From NCBI GenBank assembly GCA_030836185.1, contig JAURQH010000049.1:1-40739 (forward strand): a stretch of 40,739 bases of DNA. The letters run 5' to 3'. The notes under the pieces are model-generated. The model worked only from the letters and a program-made list of their open reading frames with translations. It ran no database searches and was not told the DNA's origin. Below, piece by piece: positions 26,310 through 35,925 of this stretch (position 1 is its first letter; each line of letters starts with the position of its first letter). Origin of the DNA: Planctomycetota bacterium (GTDB lineage: Bacteria > Planctomycetota > Planctomycetia > Planctomycetales > Planctomycetaceae). Position numbers and translations under genes: made by a program.

Positions 26310-27608
26310 ATGCTGAAAACGACTTCTCTTGCTGCGTTTGCACTGATCTTCACAATGTCACTTTATGCGGCAGATTGGACCGGTTTTCGCGGTTCTGACC
26401 ACGACGGTGTGATCACAGAGGACAAAGTCCCCACGGAGTGGTCAGAAGCAAAAAATTTGAAATGGACGACCAAACTTCCCGGCAAAGGTACTTCCAGCCC
26501 CATTATTTTGGGTGATCGAGTTTATCTCACCTGTTATTCAGGTTATGGAGAAAACAAAAGCAATCCCGGCAGCATGTCTGATCTCAGACGTCATTTGTTG
26601 GCCATCAATCGGAAGAATGGCGAAATTGTCTGGAAGACAACCATTGATGCTGTCTTGCCGGAAGATCAATACAGTGGCTTCATGGCTGAACACGGCTACG
26701 CCTCGCAAACTCCTGTGTCTGACGGTAAACGGATTTATGCCTTCTTTGGAAAGAGTGGCGTGTATGCGTTTGATATGAATGGCAAAGAATTGTGGAAGAA
26801 GGATGTGGGGCAAGAGTCGAGCAGTCGTCGTTGGGGATCTGGTGCGAGTCCCATTCTGTATGGCGATTTGTTAATCGTGAATGCGTCGGATGAGTCACAA
26901 TCCATCCGAGCTTTCAACAAAATGACTGGTGAAGAAGTCTGGAAGGCACAGGCTGCTGGTCTGGAGTTGACGTTTAATACACCCCGTATCATTCAAAACA
27001 TTAATGGCGAAGATGAGTTGATTGTCGCGGTGCCTTATGAAGTCTGGGGGCTCAATCCCAAGACCGGCAAGTTGACCTGGTACGCGGAGTGCGATCTCGA
27101 CGGAAACGTCTCGCCGACAATTGTGGCTGCTGATGGGATTGTGTACGCAGTGGGTGGTCGCAATGGTGGAATGGTGGCTGTGAAAACGGGTGGCAAAGGT
27201 GATGTCACGAAATCTCACGTTTTATGGTCGAGTCGCGAGACGACATATGTCCCGTCACCTATTCTTCATGGTGGCAAATTGTATTGGGTCAGTGATCGCG
27301 GACAAGCTTATTGCCTCGATGCGAAAACGGGGGATACCGTATATCGCGAAAGACTGTCTGGCAGTAGTAGCAGTTCCGGGCGTGGTGGAAGCCGAGGGTT
27401 TTATGCGTCGGTTGTGCTGGCGGGAGAATATATTTATGCCGTCAGTCGAAAGGGAGAGACCTATGTCTACAAACCGGGAGATAATTTCAAAGTGGAACAG
27501 GTGAATTCAATGGCGGGTGATGAAGGGGATTTCAACGCATCGCCGGCGATTGCTAATGGCCAAATGTTTCTTCGTTCTGACTCTGCATTATACTGTATTG
27601 GTGAGTGA
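26310..27608 (+). CDS. Exported PQQ-binding-like beta-propeller protein
   Basis: ATG 26310 with AAGG 7 bases upstream starts a 432-residue protein with a signal peptide (MLKTTSLAAFALIFTMSLYA). The mature part opens DWTGFRGSDHDGV, the usual planctomycete W.gFRG start. It then has repeated blades of the type LLAINRKNGEIVWKT, VYAFDMNGKELWKKD, IRAFNKMTGEEVWKA and AYCLDAKTGDTVYRE. The motif (A-x-D-x-x-TG-x-x-x-W) is that of quinoprotein/BamB-like eight-bladed propellers. There is no catalytic dehydrogenase signature, so a scaffold or binding role is more likely. The frame upstream of the ATG is rejected for lack of a signal peptide. Confidence 0.88.
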   Translation: MLKTTSLAAFALIFTMSLYAADWTGFRGSDHDGVITEDKVPTEWSEAKNLKWTTKLPGKGTSSPIILGDRVYLTCYSGYGENKSNPGSMSDLRRHLLAINRKNGEIVWKTTIDAVLPEDQYSGFMAEHGYASQTPVSDGKRIYAFFGKSGVYAFDMNGKELWKKDVGQESSSRRWGSGASPILYGDLLIVNASDESQSIRAFNKMTGEEVWKAQAAGLELTFNTPRIIQNINGEDELIVAVPYEVWGLNPKTGKLTWYAECDLDGNVSPTIVAADGIVYAVGGRNGGMVAVKTGGKGDVTKSHVLWSSRETTYVPSPILHGGKLYWVSDRGQAYCLDAKTGDTVYRERLSGSSSSSGRGGSRGFYASVVLAGEYIYAVSRKGETYVYKPGDNFKVEQVNSMAGDEGDFNASPAIANGQMFLRSDSALYCIGE

Positions 27609-27719
27609 TGAATCAGACGCGTGGATTCGGTTGTGTGAAATAGGTCTGTCGTTTGCTGCTGTATTGGGATAATCTGGGTTTCTCCATTGGTCCCACCTCA
27701 AGCTAGCTTAACGATAATC

Positions 27720-29642
27720 ATGCACGCTCTATCTCATTTTCTCGGCGTTTTTGGGTCAGTAATGTTTTTGACGGCATTCATAATGCCTGTTGTGAGTGAC
27801 GGCGCTGATGTTTCTTATGAGAAAGATGTTCGGCCGCTGCTTGCAAAGTATTGCGTGGCTTGTCATAGCGGAAATGAGCCGAGCGCGAGACTCGATTTTT
27901 CAATTATTAAGTCCCAGCAGGATGCGAACGCCAGTTTTGAAACTTGGGGCAGGGTGGTTGAGTTACTCAAAAGCGGCGAAATGCCTCCTGAGGATGAAAA
28001 ACGTCCTTCGAATGTAGACATCGAAAAGATGGAATCCTGGTATCGCTCGCGTTTTATCGACAACGTCGAGCCGAGACCGGCTGACTTTCGCCCTCGTCGA
28101 CTATCTGCTTATGAGTATCGGAATACGCTGCGCTCACTGTTGGGATTCGACCTTGAGGTCAATATCATCGAGGCCGAGCAAACGATTGCTGAAAAATCGT
28201 TGGTGATGAAATTACTCCCACTTGATCCACCGGGCAAGAGTGGTTTTCGGAATGACACATCCGGTAATCCGCTGACAACCGTGATATGGGATCAATACTC
28301 GTATCTGATCGATGCGGGACTGGAAGCGTTCTTTTCACCCGGACATCAAACCGAGCTGGAAGTCTACTCGGGGCCGATTTCTGAATCGGGTCTATCGAAT
28401 GAGCAAGCTAATAGACTGCTGCGGTCTTTCATGACCCGTGCTTATCGACGTCCGGTCGAAACTTTTGAGTTGGATCGTCTTATGATCCATATCGAGGGGG
28501 CATCCTCTACCGAGGAACTTATTAAACGTCTGAAGACTGAATTGAAAGTTGTATTGATGTCGCCCGAATTTCTGTATCGGGGATTGTTAATGAGGGGGAA
28601 TCCAGGGCAACAGCCCGTTGATCAGTTCGAGTTGGCGGAACGTCTGTCCTATTTCATTTGGGGAGACATGCCGGATGCCGAACTGATGAGGAAGGCCTCG
28701 TTGGGAGAGTTATCCAAACCGGAAATCTATCGATCAGAAATTGTTCGGTTGTTGGACGATCCAAAATCTCGAAATTTGACCGAAGATTTCGCCGTCCAAT
28801 GGTTCAGCCTGGATGAGATTGATCATGTCTCTGATAACGTGCCGTATGCGGTGGCATTAAAATCACAGCCTCTCGATTTTGTGAAATATCTGTTTGCTGC
28901 AGATCGACCATTACTAGAACTGATTGATTCCGACGTTGCGTATTTCAACACGTTGACTTCTCGGTTTTATCCCCAGGATCGTAAACAACTGGCGAAGTAT
29001 CGTAAGCCAAAAGGGATCGAGGTTGAAATCGTTCCGAATCAGCAGATCCGGCTTCAAGACACTTCCGAGAGGGGAGGATTGCTGACGATGCCGGGAGTTC
29101 TAGCGATGAATAAAGGGCCTGTGTTACGCGGAGTCTGGATGTTGGAGCGTCTATTGGGAGAGCCATTACCGGATCCTCCACCCGATGTTGGGCAGATTCC
29201 AAAGAATCGGAATGGCCAAACGCTCACGTTCCGTGAACGATTTGAACTGCATCGCAGTAAGCCGGCATGTGCGGTGTGCCATGACAAGATCGATCCTCTC
29301 GGATTTTCCTTGGAACGCTACGACAAGAGCGGCGCGTTTGTTGCCAAATCAGGGGAGGCGATTGATACTTCAGGACAACTCCCCAGCGGAGAAAAATTTT
29401 CGACTTATCAAGAGTTGAAAGAGATATTGGTCACGTCTCAGCGAGATCAAATTGTGCGTAATATTGTGCAAAAAACGATGTCTTATGCATTGTGTCGAAA
29501 ATTGGAGTATTACGACCGTCCGTCGGTCGATAAGATTGTTAATGAACTGAATCGAAGTGACGGTACGTATCGCGATTTAATCCGGTTGGTAGCAGAAAGT
29601 CTGCCTTTCCGTGAGACGATCATCAAAGGTGAATCCGAATGA
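27720..29642 (+). CDS. DUF1592/DUF1588/DUF1585 cytochrome-like protein
   Basis: ATG 27720 gives 640 residues with a signal peptide (hydrophobic residues 5-25). Residues 33-50 hold a planctomycete cytochrome C1 motif, KYCVACHS (haem-type CxxCH at 45-49). The order DUF1587 (RPRRLSAYEYRNTLRSLLG), DUF1595, DUF1592 (FELAERLSYFIWGDMPD), DUF1588 (TMPGVLAMNKGPVLRGVWML) and DUF1585 follows. A second CAVCH is at 517-521, before DKIDPLGFSLERYD. The family is abundant in planctomycetes and of unknown function, probably exported redox or enzymatic. At 640 residues it is shorter than many. It overlaps the DUF1552 gene by 4 bases (ATGA). Confidence 0.92.
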   Translation: MHALSHFLGVFGSVMFLTAFIMPVVSDGADVSYEKDVRPLLAKYCVACHSGNEPSARLDFSIIKSQQDANASFETWGRVVELLKSGEMPPEDEKRPSNVDIEKMESWYRSRFIDNVEPRPADFRPRRLSAYEYRNTLRSLLGFDLEVNIIEAEQTIAEKSLVMKLLPLDPPGKSGFRNDTSGNPLTTVIWDQYSYLIDAGLEAFFSPGHQTELEVYSGPISESGLSNEQANRLLRSFMTRAYRRPVETFELDRLMIHIEGASSTEELIKRLKTELKVVLMSPEFLYRGLLMRGNPGQQPVDQFELAERLSYFIWGDMPDAELMRKASLGELSKPEIYRSEIVRLLDDPKSRNLTEDFAVQWFSLDEIDHVSDNVPYAVALKSQPLDFVKYLFAADRPLLELIDSDVAYFNTLTSRFYPQDRKQLAKYRKPKGIEVEIVPNQQIRLQDTSERGGLLTMPGVLAMNKGPVLRGVWMLERLLGEPLPDPPPDVGQIPKNRNGQTLTFRERFELHRSKPACAVCHDKIDPLGFSLERYDKSGAFVAKSGEAIDTSGQLPSGEKFSTYQELKEILVTSQRDQIVRNIVQKTMSYALCRKLEYYDRPSVDKIVNELNRSDGTYRDLIRLVAESLPFRETIIKGESE

Positions 29643-31222
29643 ACTGGCGAATTCCCAGACGAACATTTCTACGCGGTGTGGGAGCGATGCTACCACTTCC
29701 TTTCCTGAACTTGATGGAAAACGAAGGGGGGGCTGCCAACATTGAGAAAGCCCCCGTCCGGTTCATGACCTTGTTCAAGCCGAACGGGGTGCATCCTCCC
29801 TCGTGGAACATCAACGGAGGAAAGGAGAACGACTTTCGGATGTCGCCGTTGATGCGACCTTTCGCTAGTCACAAGCAAGATTTGTTGATTCTCGATAACA
29901 TGGGAGACTTTGGGTTTTCGTCACATGCGAACTCGACTCGACGTTTTTTGAGCGGTCACCACAAAAACACCAAGTCCGCATCGATGGATCAGTTGATTGC
30001 TGATCAAATTGGTCAAGAGACGGTTCATCGCTCTCTCGAACTGACGACCGAAGGGTTGTTTCCCAATCAAATTGGTTGCAGTTATATTTCCTACGACACG
30101 AATGGCGATCCGATCCCTCGTGAAAGCGATCCACAGTTGGTGTTTGATCGACTCTTTCGTAATCCGCTTCAACATCCTGCCAAACGAAAAGAGATGGTCA
30201 GTCTGCTCGATCGTGTCGGGGAGGATGCCAAGAAGTTGCAACGCAAAGCGGGTGTTGAAGATCGATTGATCCTTGATGAATATCTTTCTGTCGTCCGTGA
30301 TGCTGAGCAACGACTGGAAAACTTGAAGTCTACCAGTTCAGAAAGTCCAGAACTCACAAAGTTCATGCGCCCCGATGGCCTTTCTAATTTGAACGAACAG
30401 GTCGATGCGATGTTGGATATTATTGCCCTCGCATTCTGGACTGATTCGACTCGCTGCGTGACGTACATGTTGGGAAACAGTAACAGTCGGATGATTTTCG
30501 ATTTCCTCGGCATCAAGGAGCAACATCATTATCTATCACACTTTTTCCGAAATTTCAGTCGCGACAATATTGAAGCATTGCTGAAAATCAGCGAGTGGCA
30601 TATGGAGAAGTTCAACTACTTGTTGACCAAGTTGAAGTCATACAAAGATCAGAATGGAACTTTGCTGGAAAATAGCGTGGTACTGTTTGGTTCTGGAATG
30701 GGACATAGTGACAATCATACGGCTACTCGTATTCCGATGATTTTAGCAGGGCAAGGTGGCGGCATGTTAAAGACCGGCCGCTATGTGCGATACTCTCAGA
30801 ATCAACAGATCGGTAAATTGCATCTCTCCTTGCTTCAGAAGTTCGGAGTCGAGAAAGCGGCTTACGCCCAAAATAGCACAGCATTGGCCGGTCTCGATAG
30901 TTCCGACTATGAAGCGTTTCAGGAACCTTCGTTCGAGAGTTGGGTGAAAAGTGACGGTCAATCAATCACTGTTCAGGGACGTTTACGAATGTCCGACGAC
31001 CTTGATGAAGCAAAGCTTTTCTTTGTTGATGTTGAGGATCAAAGATCGGTGAGGATTGATGTCAGCTTTGGTGACTTCCACCACTTCAACCTGGCCTACC
31101 ATTGTGGCACTCCGATCACGCTTACCGGAACTGGCAAACAAACTGGCAGCCAATATGTCATTACGAAGTTGACCGAGTTGAATTCGTTGTTCGGAAAGAA
31201 GCCCGGGACTCAAAACGGTTAA
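29639..31222 (+). CDS. DUF1552 protein with Tat signal and extra C-terminal domain
   Basis: The 527-residue protein overlaps the DUF1592 gene by ATGA, so translation is coupled. It begins with a twin-arginine signal (RRTFLRGVGAMLPLPFL). The DUF1552 body includes RFMTLFKPNGVHPPSW, LLILDNM, HANSTRRFLSG and GSGMGHSDNHTATRIPMIL. It is a sulfatase/alkaline-phosphatase-like fold relative that nearly always pairs with DUF1592 genes. After about residue 430 there is an extra ~90-residue beta-rich tail (ITVQGRLRM; HHFNLAYHCGTPITLTGTG) that looks OB-fold-like and that I do not associate with the standard family. The pair probably acts as an exported complex. Confidence 0.92.
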   Translation: MNWRIPRRTFLRGVGAMLPLPFLNLMENEGGAANIEKAPVRFMTLFKPNGVHPPSWNINGGKENDFRMSPLMRPFASHKQDLLILDNMGDFGFSSHANSTRRFLSGHHKNTKSASMDQLIADQIGQETVHRSLELTTEGLFPNQIGCSYISYDTNGDPIPRESDPQLVFDRLFRNPLQHPAKRKEMVSLLDRVGEDAKKLQRKAGVEDRLILDEYLSVVRDAEQRLENLKSTSSESPELTKFMRPDGLSNLNEQVDAMLDIIALAFWTDSTRCVTYMLGNSNSRMIFDFLGIKEQHHYLSHFFRNFSRDNIEALLKISEWHMEKFNYLLTKLKSYKDQNGTLLENSVVLFGSGMGHSDNHTATRIPMILAGQGGGMLKTGRYVRYSQNQQIGKLHLSLLQKFGVEKAAYAQNSTALAGLDSSDYEAFQEPSFESWVKSDGQSITVQGRLRMSDDLDEAKLFFVDVEDQRSVRIDVSFGDFHHFNLAYHCGTPITLTGTGKQTGSQYVITKLTELNSLFGKKPGTQNG

Positions 31223-31288
31223 ACCGTATGCTTGTGATCCAGTCGATCATCTGGGATACTGCCGTTTTCCCAGATACCCGAGCGAGAT

Positions 31289-32527
31289 ATGAACACCTCT
31301 GATTCCATTGAGTCTCATACGCTGGAGAACGGTCTGACTGTGCTGATTCAGCACATGCCAGCGGTACAATCTGCGGCTTATTGTTTGCTGATTCCCGCTG
31401 GCAGTATCTATGACCGTCCTGGAAAGAATGGTACTGCTTCGATCACTTGCGACATGTTGACACGCGGTGCAGGAGATCGGGACTCCCGTCAACTTGCCAT
31501 TGCTCAAGATTCGCTGGGATTGCAAAGTGGTGAAAGCGTTCAGGCGAAACACATCAAGTTTTCAGGGGCGACTCTCAAGGACAATCTACCCGCATCGCTC
31601 GAAATTCTGGCAGACATTGCACGTCGTCCTCACTTCTCGGAATCGCAGTATGCTCCTGCCGTCAGCAGTGTGAAGCATTCCTTGTTGTCTATTGAAGATG
31701 AGCCTCGTCAAAAGGTGATGATTGAGCTGAAACGGCGCTGCGAAGGTTTACCGTGGGGAAAGCCGACGGATGGATCCCTTGAAGACCTTCCCAATATTTC
31801 ACTCGACGATGTCAAGCAACATTTTGAGTCCTGCTTTCGCCCTGAAGAAACGATTCTTGGCATCGCCGGGAATGTTGACAGTACCAAAACTATTGAAACG
31901 ATCACGAAGTTGTTTGGAGATTGGAAGCCGGGGAGTGAGCCAGAAGTAGAGGAGTCGCCCGCTGGGCCTGATCGCGATCACATTGCACTTGAATCGACTC
32001 AAACTCAAATCGGCCTTGCCTATCCTTCGATCTCGATCATCGATCCCGAGTATTATACCGCGTGGGCCGCTGTCAGCATTTTAAGTGGTGGCTCCAGTTC
32101 GCGACTGTTTACAGAAGTCCGCGAAAAGCGGGGGCTTTGTTACGCCGTTTATGCCACTCTCGGCTCGTTGCGAGACAGCGGTCATGTGCTCTGTTACGCG
32201 GGGACGACCGTGGATCGTGCTCAGGAAACTCTCGATGTGATGCTGCAAGTCATCAATGACCTGTCGCAGAACATCACTGACGAAGAGCTTAATCGTTGTA
32301 AGGCAGGGGCCAAAAGTGCTCTGATTATGCAGCAAGAATCTTCCTCGGGCAGGGCGAGTCGGATTGCACGTGACTGGTTCTTGCGGGATCGAGTTGTCAC
32401 GCTGGATGAAATTCACGACCGGCTGGAAGAAATCACGCCGCAAAAAATCAGCGACTATCTCAACAGCCATCCTGCTGATCAACTCACACTGCTCACCATC
32501 GGTCCTACTCCATTGGAGATCAAGTAA
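31289..32527 (+). CDS. M16B peptidase subunit lacking the zinc motif (R/Y subunit)
   Basis: The 412-residue protein has the M16 fold (LENGLTVLIQHMP; LIPAGSIYDRPGKNGTA). Where the HxxEH zinc site should be it reads GTASITCDMLTRG, so it cannot bind the catalytic zinc. The C-terminal domain keeps SRLFTEVREKRGLCYAV, the R...Y motif that binds substrate in the non-catalytic partner. This is the classic inactive half of a heterodimeric M16B peptidase. It overlaps the catalytic gene by one base (TAATG), supporting equimolar production. Confidence 0.92.
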   Translation: MNTSDSIESHTLENGLTVLIQHMPAVQSAAYCLLIPAGSIYDRPGKNGTASITCDMLTRGAGDRDSRQLAIAQDSLGLQSGESVQAKHIKFSGATLKDNLPASLEILADIARRPHFSESQYAPAVSSVKHSLLSIEDEPRQKVMIELKRRCEGLPWGKPTDGSLEDLPNISLDDVKQHFESCFRPEETILGIAGNVDSTKTIETITKLFGDWKPGSEPEVEESPAGPDRDHIALESTQTQIGLAYPSISIIDPEYYTAWAAVSILSGGSSSRLFTEVREKRGLCYAVYATLGSLRDSGHVLCYAGTTVDRAQETLDVMLQVINDLSQNITDEELNRCKAGAKSALIMQQESSSGRASRIARDWFLRDRVVTLDEIHDRLEEITPQKISDYLNSHPADQLTLLTIGPTPLEIK

Positions 32528-33753
32528 TGGAGTTTCACTCACAAGTTTTACCAAACGGCTTGACGGTTATTGCCGAGACGAATCCGCACGTACATTCGGT
32601 GGGTGTTGGTTTCTTTGTGAAAACCGGTTCGCGCGACGAAACACTGGGGGTCTCCGGTGTGAGTCACTTCCTTGAACACATGGCGTTTAAGGGATTCGGT
32701 AACATGACCGCCGACGACGTGAATCAACAATTTGATGATGTCGGTGCCAGTTACAACGCCTCGACCAGTGAAGAAGTGACTCAGTTTTACGCGGCGATTC
32801 TACCCGAGTATCTACCGAAAACATTTGAGCTACTGTCGGGAATTATTTTTCCCAGCTTGAAAGACGAAGACTTCCATACTGAAAAGCAAGTGATTCTTGA
32901 AGAGATCGGTATGTACGACGATCTACCGGGTTTCACGGTCTACGAACAAGCGATGGCGGCTCACTTCCGCGGACACCCGCTCGGTCAATCAATTCTTGGC
33001 ACTCCAGAAAGTATCACAGCTCTGACGGCCGCGCAAATGCGTGATTATCACGCAGACCAATATCGTGCGGGAAACATCATTCTGGCAGTGGCAGGGAACA
33101 CCAGTTGGGAAGAAATCCTTAAATTAGTTGATCAATACTGTGCGAAGTGGCCAGCAGGTGGTGGAGAGCGATCTGTTTTTCCGGCGACACCCGCACCGAC
33201 ACGACATTTTCAACTGTTATCAAATATTCAGCAGGAGCATGTCATGATCATGATTCCTGCGCCGGAAGCCCATAGTCCTGACCGCTATGCAGCCGACATT
33301 CTGGCGATGATCATTGGCGACGATTCCAACAGCCGTATGTTCTGGGATATCATTGATCCCGGTCATGCCGACTCTGCCGACTTCGGTTATGCGGAGTACG
33401 ATGGAAGTGGTGCGTTTCTTTCTTACCTAGCGGGTTCACCGGAGGAAACGGCTGCAAACCTGGAGCGAATTGAAACCATTTTGAAACAGATCTCGACTGA
33501 TGGCATCACTGATGAAGAACTGGATCAGGCGAAGCACAAAGTCTCTTCCCGAGTGGTCTTGTCATCCGAACGTCCGATGGGACGGTTGGCGTCACTTGGT
33601 GGGAACTGGTTATACCGGGAAGAGTATCGAGCCGTGAAAACAGATCTGGAGACGATTCAATCGATCACCAAAAATGATCTGGATGCCTTAGTCAAAAAAT
33701 GGCCCTTACAACTGACAACCGTTTACGGCTTGGGTCCGTTGGAAGGCGTATGA
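32527..33753 (+). CDS. M16B zinc peptidase, catalytic subunit
   Basis: The 408-residue product has the inverted zinc motif HFLEHM (HxxEH) followed by KQVILEEIGMYDD with the distal glutamate. The N-terminal GLTVIAETNPHVHSVGVGFF is typical. Its C-terminal half lacks the R...Y motif seen in its partner, so the two subunits are complementary. It probably degrades peptides, and no signal peptide is present, so it works in the cytoplasm. Its last 31 bases overlap the 3' end of convergent trpF. Confidence 0.93.
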   Translation: MEFHSQVLPNGLTVIAETNPHVHSVGVGFFVKTGSRDETLGVSGVSHFLEHMAFKGFGNMTADDVNQQFDDVGASYNASTSEEVTQFYAAILPEYLPKTFELLSGIIFPSLKDEDFHTEKQVILEEIGMYDDLPGFTVYEQAMAAHFRGHPLGQSILGTPESITALTAAQMRDYHADQYRAGNIILAVAGNTSWEEILKLVDQYCAKWPAGGGERSVFPATPAPTRHFQLLSNIQQEHVMIMIPAPEAHSPDRYAADILAMIIGDDSNSRMFWDIIDPGHADSADFGYAEYDGSGAFLSYLAGSPEETAANLERIETILKQISTDGITDEELDQAKHKVSSRVVLSSERPMGRLASLGGNWLYREEYRAVKTDLETIQSITKNDLDALVKKWPLQLTTVYGLGPLEGV

Positions 33754-34430
33754 GTTTGACTGCGGGCCGTCTCAATAAACTCACGAATTAAATCGGCATC
33801 CTTGATACCTTTCTCGATCTCGACGCCGCTGGCAACATCGACACCCCACGGATGAACCGAGTTGACTGCTTCGGCAACATTGTCGGGAGTTAAACCTCCG
33901 GCAAGAATCAACGGAGGATTTGTCGTCTGATCGTAATGTCGATTCACGAGTTTCCAAGACAATGTTTCTCCCGTGCCGCCGTATGCGCCGTCCACCTTCG
34001 GATCGAGCAGGTAGCCGAACAGTTTGACGCCCAGAGATTGGCATTCGCGTAAGTCATTATCTAGGTCAGCGATGTTATTTTCATTCACACGCCGCGCCCA
34101 GATGATGTTCCACTCGGGATGAATTTCAGAGATCTCTGCGAGGAATTCGGGTGTCTCATCGCCATGCAGTTGCAGCGTCTCAAGTCCGGCGGTCTCCATG
34201 ATCTGTTCGATTTGAGCGATGGTATGATTCACAAACAGGCCTATGGGAGTGGCATGCGAGGGGAGTAAGTCCACAATGTCGGCTGCCGTTTCGGCGGTAA
34301 TACTGCGAGGTGACGGTGCATAAAAATTGAGACCGAGGGCGTTTGCTCCTGCATCGACGGCGATCTCTGCCGTCTCGACATCACGGATGCCGCAAATCTT
34401 CACCCAATGGGTCTTGTTAGGAGATGTCAT
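33723..34430 (-). CDS. trpF: Phosphoribosylanthranilate isomerase
   Basis: The 235-residue TIM-barrel protein shows VKICGI (catalytic Cys), ALGLNFYAPSPR, LQLHGDE, GGTGETLSWKL, LILAGGLTPDNV and WGVDVASGVE. It isomerises N-(5'-phosphoribosyl)anthranilate in tryptophan synthesis. Other trp genes are not in the window. Length is slightly above the ~200-residue norm because of loops and a short tail. No strong ribosome site precedes ATG 34430. It converges on the M16 peptidase with a 31-base overlap. Confidence 0.95.
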   Translation of the reverse strand: MTSPNKTHWVKICGIRDVETAEIAVDAGANALGLNFYAPSPRSITAETAADIVDLLPSHATPIGLFVNHTIAQIEQIMETAGLETLQLHGDETPEFLAEISEIHPEWNIIWARRVNENNIADLDNDLRECQSLGVKLFGYLLDPKVDGAYGGTGETLSWKLVNRHYDQTTNPPLILAGGLTPDNVAEAVNSVHPWGVDVASGVEIEKGIKDADLIREFIETARSQTHTPSNGPKP

Positions 34431-34512
34431 GGTTTGGCGACTGGTGAACGAGGGAAGTGACGATTAAACTGTTGCCTTAGTATTCGTGAACGATTCCAGA
34501 AAGACAAGCGGA

Positions 34513-34875
34513 ATGACAGCCTTTACGCATCATGTGTTCGTTTGTGGCAATCAACGTTCTCCCGATCATCGTCGAGGATGTTGTGATCCGCAGGGAAGTG
34601 ATCAACTTCGCAATGAGCTGAAGGCAGCCGCTAAAAAACGTGGTTTGACTCCAGATGTTCGCGTCAACAAGGCCGGTTGCCTGGAACAGTGTGAGCATGG
34701 GCCAGTGATTGTCGTCTATCCACAAGGTGTCTGGTACGGCGGCGTGACGGTCGAAGATGTGCCGCGTATTGTGGACGAGACTCTTGTGAATGGCCGCGTG
34801 CTTGAGGATCTTGTGATTGCTGATGAGTGCCTCAATAATCCCCATTGCCCGCATATTGCCGGTGACGATCAATAA
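34513..34875 (+). CDS. Thioredoxin-like [2Fe-2S] ferredoxin
   Basis: A GTG at 34486 is possible, but homologues begin near MTAFTHHVFVC, so ATG 34513 is preferred (120 residues). Cysteines C11, C23/C24, C56 and C60 lie in FVCGNQ, RGCC and KAGCLEQCEHGP, the pattern of the Aquifex/clostridial-type thioredoxin-fold ferredoxin. VYPQGVWYGGV is also typical. It is a small cytoplasmic electron carrier. It lies 9 bases before the ATP-grasp gene, so the three genes 34513-36935 are probably co-transcribed. Confidence 0.88.
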   Translation: MTAFTHHVFVCGNQRSPDHRRGCCDPQGSDQLRNELKAAAKKRGLTPDVRVNKAGCLEQCEHGPVIVVYPQGVWYGGVTVEDVPRIVDETLVNGRVLEDLVIADECLNNPHCPHIAGDDQ

Positions 34876-34884
34876 GCATTCTCT

Positions 34885-35925
34885 ATGTCCACACCTCTTA
34901 CCATCTTTGTCTACGAACATCTCACGAGCGGAGGATGTTTCGACGTGCCGGTCGATTCGTCGTTGATGGTTGAAGGTCGAGCGATGGCAGAGTCACTCAT
35001 GGCTGATTTTCAGTCGCTGAGCAATGTCTCCGTTGTGACCATGCGAGATGATCGACTTCCTGAGTTGGGAATCGACGATGTCGAAGTTCAACGCGTGACA
35101 TCTAAGAACGAGCAAGAATCAGCCTTTATCAATCTCTGCCAAACGGTTGGCCGAATTCTCATCATTGCTCCCGAGTCGGAAGGTGTTTTCGGTGACAGAT
35201 TAGAGACAGCCCGCAAGTTAAACCCGATTGCTGTGATGAACTGTTCTGGCCGAGCTTTAGAGGTTGGTTGCGATAAATGGGAGCTGGCAGAATTTTGTGA
35301 CGAAACTAAAATCCCTCACATCTCGACAGCGTTATGGACAGGGCAGGATGTCGATGTTTCGTACCCTATGGTCATCAAGCCACGCGATGGTGCCGGGTGT
35401 GAAGAAATTGTTGTCGTGAAAGATGGAGCTATTCCTGCCGAGATCAAATCTGACGGAAGTCGGCTTGTTCAGCCGATGCTGGATGGTATCTCGCTCTCTT
35501 CCGCCGCTTGTTTTTCTTCCGAGGGAGAACTTTTATTGGCACTTCCTCTCGGTGAGCAACATGTCAGCATCACTGATTCGGTGAAGTATCAAGGCGGTAC
35601 AATCCCCTGGCAGCATGAAATGTGTGATGAGGCGAACCGCCAGGCGACTAAAATCTGGTCTATATTCAAAAAAGAGTTGATCGGCTTGCAGGGTTACGTC
35701 GGTATTGATTGGCTTTGGGAAGAAGAGACTAATACATTACGAATGGTCGAGTTGAATCCTCGGCTGACAACCGCATATGTTGGCTATCGGAAATTGTTTG
35801 GCAATGAGCTTGTGAAGGCAATGTTGGGAGTGTCGTGCGAGATCGATACGACGGATTTCACTCAGGTTTCTTTCACAGCAGACGGCGTTGTAAATCGTTC
35901 TGAATCAATCGCGAGGCCATCATGA
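34885..35925 (+). CDS. ATP-grasp protein, MfnD-like (tyramine-glutamate ligase type)
   Basis: The 346-residue protein starts TIFVYEHLTSGGCF, a start typical of MfnD-related ATP-grasp enzymes. The ATP-grasp core includes MVIKPRDGAGCEEIVVVKD and, near the end, RMVELNPRLTTAYVGYRKLF (metal-binding E and N). It couples ATP to amide-bond formation. Assignment to methanofuran synthesis rests on its 4-base overlap with the MfnF-like gene (ATGA) and on the N-terminal pattern. A generic ATP-grasp ligase is the alternative. The start codon has no strong ribosome site. Confidence 0.78.
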   Translation: MSTPLTIFVYEHLTSGGCFDVPVDSSLMVEGRAMAESLMADFQSLSNVSVVTMRDDRLPELGIDDVEVQRVTSKNEQESAFINLCQTVGRILIIAPESEGVFGDRLETARKLNPIAVMNCSGRALEVGCDKWELAEFCDETKIPHISTALWTGQDVDVSYPMVIKPRDGAGCEEIVVVKDGAIPAEIKSDGSRLVQPMLDGISLSSAACFSSEGELLLALPLGEQHVSITDSVKYQGGTIPWQHEMCDEANRQATKIWSIFKKELIGLQGYVGIDWLWEEETNTLRMVELNPRLTTAYVGYRKLFGNELVKAMLGVSCEIDTTDFTQVSFTADGVVNRSESIARPS

